From positions 1 to 64,000 of the forward strand of contig NW_026089434.1 of assembly GCF_933775445.1 (NCBI RefSeq): 64,000 nucleotides of DNA, read 5' to 3'. The stretch is from Argentina anserina. Taxonomy: Eukaryota; Streptophyta; Magnoliopsida; Rosales; Rosaceae. Position numbers and translations under genes: made by a program. This document shows positions 27,108 to 35,963 of this stretch, in pieces (position 1 is the first letter of the stretch; every line of letters starts with the position of its first letter). The notes under the pieces are model-generated. The model saw only the letters and a program-made list of their open reading frames with translations. It did not search any database and had not been told where the DNA came from.

Positions 27108-27805
27108 TTGTTGTGGCCATAACTTTCTCTAGAAAATCGATATTGAGATGATTCCAACTGGCAATTTCAACTAGACTTCCGTGGCTTTTCATCCATATAA
27201 GGTACATTTTCTCAATCATTTTGAGCTGTCCAGGGGAGCCCGTCAAAGATGGATGATCTGCACTGCCAGAATTCTGATTTCTATAAGGATTGCATATCTT
27301 TTGCATTAATTACATATCTTCTTCCTCCTTTATTGCTGATTTCTTTTGCACAAATTTCTTCCTTTGAATTAGGGAGGCAGCAAAAGTCTTAATTGTTGCA
27401 GCCATGTTTGATTTTTCTTACCTCTCCTCATTAAATTTGCTGCATGCCTTCTTTGACATTCTTTGGTGCATGGATTTATGGATATTCTGATCATATTTGT
27501 GCTCTATTTGCAGGAGGAACAAAGTCCCAAGTTTCCCTCATAGCCCTTGGATCAAAAGCAAATCAATGGCTGAGATAATTCCGACGAGCTCACCTGACCT
27601 CCGAGTAATGATTTGGTCATATCTCCCTGTAGGAATAAGATATTGATTTGATTCCAAATCCTACAGAAACTAGACTCAAAATCCTTTTTTTCCATATAAA
27701 GTAGGTCTTCTAACTCGATCGGAGCTATCCAGGGGAGCCCGTCGAAGTTGGACTATGAATATTGACAGCATTTTGATTCTTGAATGGATTGGGCTTTTAA
27801 GTGTA
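27108..27805 (-). repeat. Diverged internal duplication inside the element A LTR
   Basis: Two related blocks of about 200 bp lie about 499 bp apart. Shared landmarks are CCAGGGGAGCCCGTC at 27230-27244 and 27729-27743, CCATATAA at 27193 and 27692, and GATATTGAxxTGATTCCAA near 27139 and 27639. The intervening and flanking bases are strongly diverged, so the duplication predates this insertion. It may explain part of why this LTR is about 380 bp longer than that of B. Confidence 0.7.
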
Positions 27806-28116
27806 TTTTTTTCTCTTTCCTTGTGGAACTAGGATTGCTTTCCTTCTCCAACATGGATTTGTATTTCCTAATAAGAATAAGTATGTTAGAAACAAAAAAA
27901 TACGAAAGGATGAATCCTACTCGAACAAGGAATCATATCTCAACAAGGATTATTAACACTTAGCACGATTTCATCATCAATTCACTCATAATTGATATAA
28001 GCTCTACCTAGACACTTATTCTTACAAAAGAAACTAAAACATACTAAATAAGAGGTAACAAAGAGTAAGAATAGGGCATAATCACATTAAGAACGTCACA
28101 TTTTGTGCTCCTATCA

Positions 28117-28121
28117 GCGTG
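28117..28121. repeat. Right target-site duplication of element A (GCGTG)
   Basis: Exact copy of 25987-25991, directly after the CA terminus at 28115-28116. Five-base duplications are typical of LTR-retrotransposon integrases. Confidence 0.9.
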
Positions 28122-29311
28122 TGTTTCTTTCAAACTGAGTATCTTTCTATCCTTTGAGTATGTTTACTATTGCAATTTGAGTATCTTTTCAATTCTCGTT
28201 TGAGTATCTTTCTGTAAGCCTTTCTGATGCGAGTTTCTTTTGAATTTGAGAGTGTTTCCAGTGTGGGCGTGTGTTTCTTTAAAACTGAGTATCTTGCTAT
28301 CGTTTGAGTATGATTACTATTGCAATTTGAGTATCTTTTCAATTCTCGTTTGAGTATCTTTCTGTAATCCTTTCTGATGCGAGTTTCTCTTGAATTTGAG
28401 AGTGTTTCTAGTGTGGGCGTGTGTTTCTTTTAAACTGAGTATCTTTCTATCGTTTGAGTATGTTTACTATTGCATTTTGAGTATCTTTTCAATTCTCGTT
28501 TGAGTATCTTTCTGAACGGCTTTCGATGCGAGTTTTTCTTGAATTTGAGAGTATTTCCAGTGTGGGCGTGTGTTTCTTTCAAACTGAGTATCTTTCTATC
28601 GTGTGAGTATGTTTACTATTGCATTTTGAGTATCTTTTCAATTCTCGTTTGAGTATCTTTCTGAACGGCTTTCGATGCGAGTTTTTCTTGAATTTGAGAG
28701 TATTTCCAGTGTGGGCGTGTGTTTCTTTCAAACTGAGTATCTTTCTATCGTTTGAGTATGTTTACTATTGCACTTTGAGTATCTTCTCAATTCTCGTTTG
28801 AGTATCTTTCTGTAAGCCTTTCTGATGCGAGTTTCTTTTGAATTTGAGAGTGTTTCCAGTGTGGGCGTGTGTTTCTTTCAATTTGAGTATCTTTCTATCG
28901 TTTGAGTATGTTTACTATTGCAATTTGAGTATCTTTTCAATTCTCGTTTGAGTATCTTTCTGTAAGCCTTTCTGATGCGAGTTTCTTTTGAATTTGAGAG
29001 TGTTTCCATTGTGGGCGTGTGTTTCTTTAAAACTGAGTATCTTGCTATCGTTTGAGTATGATTACTATTGCAATTTGAGTATCTTTTCAATTCTCGTTTG
29101 AGTATCTTTCTGTAAGCCTTTCTGATGCGAGTTTCTATTGAATTTGAGAGTGTTTCCAGTGTGGGCGTGTGTTTCTTTCAAACTGAGTATCTTTCTATCG
29201 TTTGAGTATGTTTACTATTGCAATTTGAGTATCTTTTCAATTCTCGTTTGAGTATCTTTCTGTAAGCCTTTCTGATGCGAGTTTCTTTTGAATTTGAGAG
29301 TGTTTCCAGTG

Positions 29312-29316
29312 TGGGC
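29312..29316. repeat. Left target-site duplication of element B (TGGGC)
   Basis: Repeated exactly at 35959-35963. Joining the flanks restores the satellite subtype TTCTTTTGAA...CTATCCTTTGAG. Confidence 0.92.
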
Positions 29317-31059
29317 TGATAGGAGCACTTTGTGCGACGTTCTTAACATATTTTTACCTCCATTCGTACTTTACTTAGCCCTTATTATTGTAGTATAGAG
29401 TCATTGAGTCGAGTTAGGAGTCTTTAGTGACGTTCGTTCCCTTTTGGTGCTAAAACGGGTGTAAAATGCAGAAATTGTCGAGAGTGCTATAGAGTAGTAT
29501 TCCTTGTCGAACTAGGAAACCTAGTTTGGTTAGGATTTTTATTATTCGATATTTCTGTAACATATGTGATTTATATTTATTATTTTCTTTCCTTATTTTC
29601 AGAATTAAATGTAAGATAATGACTTGGGAATTAAGGAAAGAAAGAGGAGAAGAAGGAAACAAAATGAGAAAAAGGAAAGAAATAATTTAGTTTCTGAATA
29701 AGATGAAAAGGAAGAAGTATGCAGCCTTAAAGGAGGGAAGGTTCATCCGGCTATTAAATGGAAAAAATAAGAAAAGAAGGAAACAAAAGAAGAAAAAGGA
29801 AGGAGAGAACAAAGAGATAATTCTGAAGAATGCATGTGGTCTAGAAGAAGGGAGAATGCATGTGAACAACAAAGATGATCATCATTCAATTGAGAAGGAA
29901 AGAAAAGAAAAAATAGGAAATACATGGATCAGCCAATTCAAAACCCTAGCAGCCCCTCCTCTCCTCCTTCCTCTATAAAAGGCATGGCCTCCCTCACAAT
30001 TCACCATCTCCATTCTCTTACAAACAAAGCCGAATTGCTGCCTAAATACATCCAGAAAATTCAAGCCAAAAACCTTCATCCATCATCATCAAGCCGTGCT
30101 CATCTTCCTCCTCCACCAATTCGAATTCATCTTCCTCCATCCTTCAAGGTTTTCTAATGTGTGATTCATCCATGGCTTGTAATCTTTCTTTTTATTTTCT
30201 GCAAATTTCGAATTCATTGTATGAATCATTGGATGTTATTTTCGGTTTCATATATGAAGAACATAAATTCAGACTTTTTTGGTTTTATGTTTTGATTGCA
30301 TGAACTCATGAAATATATGTATGAATCCGTGTGTAGCATCTATGGGCAGTAGGATTTCGAAATTAATTTAGGTTTTATTTCAATTAATTCCTTGAATTTG
30401 TACATCTAAATCAATGCTTGCGGAAGCCAAGGCCATGGTTCTCCTAAGGTTGCGATTTCATTCACAAAAGTGTTCATTGATTGAATATGCGCTTCGTGTT
30501 TCAATTATGGATACTTATATAGGGCTGTGATAGTTCTAGGAATTTGCATGTTTAATCAAGATGAGTGACGCCATGCTTGTGTAACATGTCTCCAATTCGA
30601 CTTCATGTGCTTATGTGCTACTTTGTTGTTTAACTAGACGCTTCGTTATGTTGAACTCTCTTTAGCATATGTTTAGGATTGAACGCTTCGTTGATTCTAA
30701 ATAATTAAGAAGTCTTAACGATTAGATGAACCGCTTCGGACTCTAATTAGAATTGGAATTGAAATGGACTTAAGAAGAATCGAAAATACTTGCTGCCTAT
30801 ATGTTGTTCTATGCATGTCATACATGTTTCTTGAGTAGAATTCGTGTTTTGGTTATGTGATGAATGGTTGATCAATTGTATATAAGTAATTTAGGATTTA
30901 TTTTCAGTTGTAGTTTTAGAATCCAAATCAAATCCCCCAATAACATGATAAGTGTTGAGGCCCTTTTGATTCCCCGGACTGAACGATCCCTGCTTATTCT
31001 ATACTAACGATGATGTTTTTCAGGGTATTTTATAGACGTTCTAAACGAACGATCTATCA
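29317..31059 (+). repeat. 5' LTR of element B
   Basis: 1743 bp, starting TGATAGGAGCAC and ending GATCTATCA. The U3 region is rich in purine runs (AAGGAAGAAG and similar, about 29640-29920). A TATA box is at 29974-29980. Differences seen from the 3' LTR: G/A in ACTTTGTGCG, G/A in GGTTAGGATT, G/A in GAAGGAAAC, G/T in GGGAAGGTTC, A/C in TTCACAAAAG, and A/C in GAACGATC near the end. Confidence 0.92.
29974..29980 (+). promoter_or_regulatory. Predicted TATA box, 5' LTR of element B
   Basis: TATAAAA in the context CTTCCTCTATAAAAGGC. Transcription would be expected to start about 25-35 bp downstream, near 30003-30015, giving a roughly 1.05-kb R-U5 leader within the LTR. It is conserved in element C. 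Confidence 0.6.
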
Positions 31060-31062
31060 TTT

Positions 31063-31080
31063 TGGCGCCGTTGCCGGGGA
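31063..31080 (+). other. Primer-binding site of element B (tRNA-Asp)
   Basis: TGGCGCCGTTGCCGGGGA, three bases after the 5' LTR. It is complementary over 18 nt to the 3' end of plant tRNA-Asp including the CCA. This PBS is typical of Athila/Tat-lineage gypsy elements and is the best lineage marker in the window. Confidence 0.92.
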
Positions 31081-32463
31081 ATTGATTAATTCTCAATGCT
31101 TTGAAGTGTTACTATTGTGTTATATTGTGAATTGTATAATTGTATTTTGTTTCTGTGAATAGTAATCGTAAATAGTGCTTCTGTGAACAGTAACTCCGAA
31201 AGAAAGAAAAAACATTTATGGAACGAAAATTTTTTATTGTGTATATTAAGTTGTTATTTGTTATATTGTTGTTGTAGTATGCATATAGGATACTTGTTAC
31301 ACTTAGTTATATTTTTTAAGGAAGCTAAATGTTTATTTATGCTTAGTTTATTGTAAGTTATAAGGTGAATGGAATAGGTAAAGTCCATTTTCTTAATATT
31401 AGCCTTAACCCTCCATTTGTACCTTGCAAAGGTCACTTGGGGTTGAGGGCGGCTTTTATTAACACTTTGCGAGCAGTCTAACACACAAAGTTATTCCGAG
31501 CTGAGTAAGGGGCTTGCTATTTTCATTACCCTGGTTCAAGGTTTACAAAATTGGATCTCAGAGGCCCATAGACTGACATACATCTCGGTGATGGAGTCGA
31601 TTGGGAAAGCATCCTTTGGAGGTTGTGGCCCCCGTGGTGTCCAACAAATGAGTCCTGCCTTGTGACTATCTCTGATTCTAGCTATCCAGCCTTCTGAAAC
31701 AAAGGAATGAGTTTGTGTCTAGACGACGTACTTAGGCCGCACGTCCACCTCACTTTATAACTTAGAAAATAACTTTGTATAAATAGATGTATATAGTTTC
31801 AAAAGAAAATGATATTCTAATTTTTAAGGTATATCGGATAAAGCAAGACCCTTACCTTGGGCTGTTTCAGTCCATTGCACAGTTAGCTCCTCTGCTCCAC
31901 GTACCTTAAAAGTTAGGATTGTGTGTGAATAAAATCAATTAGACTTAGTGATACTCTTACATTTGTAGATTTCGAATAAATAAATAAAAAAATTCTTTAA
32001 GTTTAACTATATTTGTATTCAATTGCTAACATTTCTTTTATTTCATTTTATACTTAATCACTAACATTTTGTGTGTCTTTGTATACCTTAGTTGCCAGAT
32101 AGTGGTTTTAAGAAAGAGTTGGAGAATTCTATTGTTAACAGTTGATTGAAACTCTCAATGACTTGGGAAGGACGACAAGTGTTGCAAGAAGCGGAGTTCC
32201 ACCACACTCTAACCTTTGATTTTTGATTTGCATTTAATTTAACTCATACTAACTTTAACTTAATCATTAACTTATTCTTTGAGTTCCCATCTTCACTCTT
32301 CTAACGTTCTTTTTCGTGATGCAATACAGTGTAAGAGTGGAGTGAACATGCATTGAGTTTTGATTGTCAAAGTGGCACAAATTTGGAGGTGTACAACTCC
32401 AAGTGGCGTCGCCTACAACTTAAAAAGAAGTGAAGAGTCTAGGCTAAAGGACTATAAACATTA
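31081..32463 (+). other. Element B interior, leader part (non-coding)
   Basis: About 1.4 kb lies between the PBS and the conserved 3' block, where an autonomous element would carry a long leader and gag-pol. No conserved protein motif or long frame is seen in any frame. Near 31155-31195 there are short repeats of the form CTGTGAAYAGTAA. The stretch aligns end to end with element C. One local replacement distinguishes the copies at about 31600-31650 versus about 57560-57605. Confidence 0.75.
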
Positions 32464-32486
32464 AGCGCTGCATGGGAGGCAACCCA
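32464..32486 (+). other. Conserved Athila-type block in element B
   Basis: An AGCGCTGCATGGGAGGCAACCCA-type block, preceded by AAAGGACTATAAACATTA. From memory, very similar GCGCT...GGGAGGCAACCCA blocks lie after the gag-pol region of many plant Athila/Calypso-like elements. This was not verified by search. The same block is in element C at 56721-56743 on the minus strand. Confidence 0.6.
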
Positions 32487-34201
32487 TTTCAACCGTACAT
32501 GTGGAGGAGTCGTCTACGGGAGTTTGCATTTTCTTATCCCTTCACTCTTATGGTTGAATTGTATATGTGTTGATGTGTGATCTTAGTCTATACTTATGAA
32601 TTACATTCTAATTATTGAGCTTACATTGAGGACAATGTAATTTTCTAAGTGTGGGGTAGGGTTGCATGATCATTGTTTGCTGATTTTTGCTTTGATTTCA
32701 TGATATAAACGAAAAAAGAAAAAAAAAGAAAAAAAAAACAAATCGAAAAAAATTGTGTTGTTTTGAGTCTTAGGATGCCCCTAAAGTCTAGGATGATTAT
32801 GTCTCTAAATGCATAGATGATGGTTTTGCATTTCATAAGAATTGAATTGTAAGTTTCATTGATAATGTGGATTTGGTATGAACATGTGAGAGTTGATTGA
32901 ATGTAATATGACATACATGTTTGGTTAGTTTAAGTCCATAACAACCTGTGAGTTTTTGAGCCTATATATGCTTTCTTCTTGAGTGATAATATGAAATTTC
33001 GTGGTTGTTTTATGAACCTCATTATTCTTTCCATTTTCAATGACTATGTGCCATAGCTTTTAATGGACTCTAGAATTTACTAGAACTCATCTTTTGTGAT
33101 TGTTGAAACTTTTAAGTCATAAAATGCTCTGATTTTGAAAGGGATTTATGGATCATTTCTAGGATTACCACCACTTTAGCCAAACAGCCATGTATCCCTA
33201 TATGTGCCCTGCTTGGGACCCCTTAGTTGAACCCCATTTGAGCCTACATTGAGCCTTTTCTTCATCACCTATGTTATCTCCATGCTTAGTATAGTTACCT
33301 CTACCTTGTCTTATAGACTTGGCAGAACTATTTTTGAGATGATGTTGTGATGATGCATGAAATAAGTGTGGGGTGGAAGACATGAGAAAAGAAAATATGA
33401 ACAAGCTTTTAAGTAAATGCCGAAAAAGAAAAGAAAGAAAAAAATTACATTCAAATGATGAATGAAAAAAAAATGATGAGATCGGCAATACAAGGAAAGA
33501 AAGGAAAATATGTTGTCTTGCATGTGTGATTTGGAGTTGAGTTGTAATTGAAGGTCTAAAAATGTGTATTTGACCTTTGTCCATGTTCACTTTGTGGTAG
33601 AAATGATGATTGGGCCCAAGGCCCTTGATGGTGTGTGGTGTTATAAGGATGATGTTTATTCTGCTAAGTCTATATGATTACCTTTGTAATTCCTTGATAT
33701 TCCATGCCTTTACCTAAGCCTAAACATTCACCTTGTATAATGATCCTAATGATTCTTAAAATGAGCAAATCTTGGTTTGTGGAGATGATCACAACAGTTG
33801 AGCATATGGTTTTAGTCCATTTGTGCACTTAGTTGTTAAATGAGGTTTTCCTTTTGTTATTCACAAAGAGCTTTCATTTGATGAAATATGCAAGCTATTT
33901 CATGCTTTATTATCCTTTCTCTTGCATATACTTGTGTGTGAATCATAACCATGAATCTGAGTGAAAAGAAGAGAGTATGCCTTGTGAGGAGGATTGGATT
34001 AACTAAACATGTTATGTGCTTATTGTCTCATTTCTTACTTATTCATACCATGAAACATGTTTATGAAACTTGGAATTTATGTGCTTACATGCAAATGCTT
34101 AAACTTGAAAGCTATGTGTTTTGAGATTCTGAGGCAATCATTTAGGGGCAATAGAGTTTTGTGTTGTTTTGTTTTGTTTTGCTAAGGGACTAGCAAAAGC
34201 C
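32487..34201 (+). other. Element B interior, 3' non-coding part
   Basis: About 1.7 kb with no credible frame. It includes GAGGACAATGTAATTTTC just before a G-rich motif at 32647, A-rich runs near 32710-32755 and 33420-33480, and a second G-rich motif at 33364. In the Athila lineage this region follows pol and may carry an env-like frame; none is detectable here. Confidence 0.7.
32647..33376 (+). repeat. Two internal copies of the PPT-like motif AAGTGTGGGGTRG (element B)
   Basis: The motif is at 32647-32660 and 33364-33376, in addition to the terminal copy at 34202. All three are kept in element C on the minus strand (56547-56560, 55826-55838 and about 54994-55008), so they are not chance matches in one copy. 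Confidence 0.75.
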
Positions 34202-34215
34202 AAGTGTGGGGTAGT
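34202..34215 (+). other. Polypurine tract of element B
   Basis: AAGTGTGGGGTAGT ends one base before the 3' LTR TGATAGG. This is the position expected for the plus-strand priming tract. The same core AAGTGTGGGGT also occurs at 32647 and 33364 inside the element. Confidence 0.7.
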
Positions 34216-35958
34216 TGATAGGAGCACTTTATGCGACGTTCTTAACATATTTTTACCTCCATTCGTACTTTACTTAGCCCTTATTATTGTAGTATAGAGT
34301 CATTGAGTCGAGTTAGGAGTCTTTAGTGACGTTCGTTCCCTTTTGGTGCTAAAACGGGTGTAAAATGCAGAAATTGTCGAGAGTGCTATAGAGTAGTATT
34401 CCTTGTCGAACTAGGAAACCTAGTTTGGTTAGAATTTTTATTATTCGATATTTCTGTAACATATGTGATTTATATTTATTATTTTCTTTCCTTATTTTCA
34501 GAATTAAATGTAAGATAATGACTTGGGAATTAAGGAAAGAAAGAGGAGAAGAAGAAAACAAAATGAGAAAAAGGAAAGAAATAATTTAGTTTCTGAATAA
34601 GATGAAAAGGAAGAAGTATGCAGCCTTAAAGGAGGGAATGTTCATCCGGCTATTAAATGGAAAAAATAAGAAAAGAAGGAAACAAAAGAAGAAAAAGGAA
34701 GGAGAGAACAAAGAGATAATTCTGAAGAATGCATGTGGTCTAGAAGAAGGGAGAATGCATGTGAACAACAAAGATGATCATCATTCAATTGAGAAGGAAA
34801 GAAAAGAAAAAATAGGAAATACATGGATCAGCCAATTCAAAACCCTAGCAGCCCCTCCTCTCCTCCTTCCTCTATAAAAGGCATGGCCTCCCTCACAATT
34901 CACCATCTCCATTCTCTTACAAACAAAGCCGAATTGCTGCCTAAATACATCCAGAAAATTCAAGCCAAAAACCTTCATCCATCATCATCAAGCCGTGCTC
35001 ATCTTCCTCCTCCACCAATTCGAATTCATCTTCCTCCATCCTTCAAGGTTTTCTAATGTGTGATTCATCCATGGCTTGTAATCTTTCTTTTTATTTTCTG
35101 CAAATTTCGAATTCATTGTATGAATCATTGGATGTTATTTTCGGTTTCATATATGAAGAACATAAATTCAGACTTTTTTGGTTTTATGTTTTGATTGCAT
35201 GAACTCATGAAATATATGTATGAATCCGTGTGTAGCATCTATGGGCAGTAGGATTTCGAAATTAATTTAGGTTTTATTTCAATTAATTCCTTGAATTTGT
35301 ACATCTAAATCAATGCTTGCGGAAGCCAAGGCCATGGTTCTCCTAAGGTTGCGATTTCATTCACCAAAGTGTTCATTGATTGAATATGCGCTTCGTGTTT
35401 CAATTATGGATACTTATATAGGGCTGTGATAGTTCTAGGAATTTGCATGTTTAATCAAGATGAGTGACGCCATGCTTGTGTAACATGTCTCCAATTCGAC
35501 TTCATGTGCTTATGTGCTACTTTGTTGTTTAACTAGACGCTTCGTTATGTTGAACTCTCTTTAGCATATGTTTAGGATTGAACGCTTCGTTGATTCTAAA
35601 TAATTAAGAAGTCTTAACGATTAGATGAACCGCTTCGGACTCTAATTAGAATTGGAATTGAAATGGACTTAAGAAGAATCGAAAATACTTGCTGCCTATA
35701 TGTTGTTCTATGCATGTCATACATGTTTCTTGAGTAGAATTCGTGTTTTGGTTATGTGATGAATGGTTGATCAATTGTATATAAGTAATTTAGGATTTAT
35801 TTTCAGTTGTAGTTTTAGAATCCAAATCAAATCCCCCAATAACATGATAAGTGTTGAGGCCCTTTTGATTCCCCGGACTGAACGATCCCTGCTTATTCTA
35901 TACTAACGATGATGTTTTTCAGGGTATTTTATAGACGTTCTAAACGAACGCTCTATCA
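34216..35958 (+). repeat. 3' LTR of element B
   Basis: 1743 bp, about 99.7% identical by eye to 29317-31059 at a constant offset of 4899. It ends CGCTCTATCA and is followed by TGGGC of the target duplication. Its TATA box is at 34873-34879. Confidence 0.92.
34873..34879 (+). promoter_or_regulatory. Predicted TATA box, 3' LTR of element B
   Basis: TATAAAA at the position equivalent to 29974-29980. If active it would direct transcription out of the element into the satellite array at 35959 onwards, reading the monomer + strand. Confidence 0.5.
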
Positions 35959-35963
35959 TGGGC
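35959..35963. repeat. Right target-site duplication of element B (TGGGC)
   Basis: Exact copy of 29312-29316, right after the 3' LTR terminus CTCTATCA. Confidence 0.92.

Larger units (their letters stand above)
25992..28116 (-). mobile_element. Element A: solo LTR of an Athila/Tat-like gypsy retrotransposon
   Basis: A 2125-bp non-satellite insertion. On the minus strand it begins TGATAGGAGCAC and ends CGAACCGATCA, the TG...CA termini of an LTR. It is flanked by a perfect 5-bp duplication. No PBS, PPT, interior or second LTR is present, so it is best read as a solo LTR left by LTR-LTR recombination. Its minus-strand start (TGATAGGAGCACAAAATGTGACGTTCTTA) parallels the LTR start of element B, and its 3' part shares short stretches with B (CCCCGG, GAACGAT, ACTAACGATG, CAGGGT). 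It is longer and clearly diverged, so it is a separate family of the same lineage. Open frames inside, for example 26807-27157 on the minus strand, overlap the predicted TATA box and are not believed. Confidence 0.85.
28117..29316 (+). repeat. 150-bp satellite, eight monomers between elements A and B
   Basis: Same family and orientation as array 1. The length is explained by eight unit steps, two of them the 149-bp GAACGG subtype (near 28470 and 28619). The monomer content resembles 17168-18900. It is bounded by the A target duplication on the left and the B target duplication on the right. Confidence 0.95.
29317..35958 (+). mobile_element. Element B: complete non-autonomous Athila-like LTR retrotransposon
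   Basis: A 6642-bp insertion with two 1743-bp LTRs (29317-31059 and 34216-35958), TG...CA termini, a tRNA-Asp PBS 3 bp after the 5' LTR, a purine/G-rich tract abutting the 3' LTR, and a perfect TGGGC target duplication. The 3156-bp interior has no gag, protease, reverse transcriptase, RNase H or integrase, and only short incidental frames. By eye the LTRs differ at about six positions (about 0.3%), so the insertion is young. Size and lack of coding fit a LARD-type derivative that would need proteins from an autonomous relative. Element C is the same family, so the non-coding interior is a heritable family structure and not damage to this copy. Confidence 0.9.

Noticed and set aside
26807..27157. 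116-residue frame on the minus strand and 96-residue frame on the plus strand within element A
   Set aside because: They overlap each other and the predicted TATA box of a solo LTR, with no recognisable motif.
33198..33590. 130-residue minus-strand frame in the interior of element B
   Set aside because: It is antisense to the element, driven by A-rich runs read as Phe/Ser, and not kept in element C.
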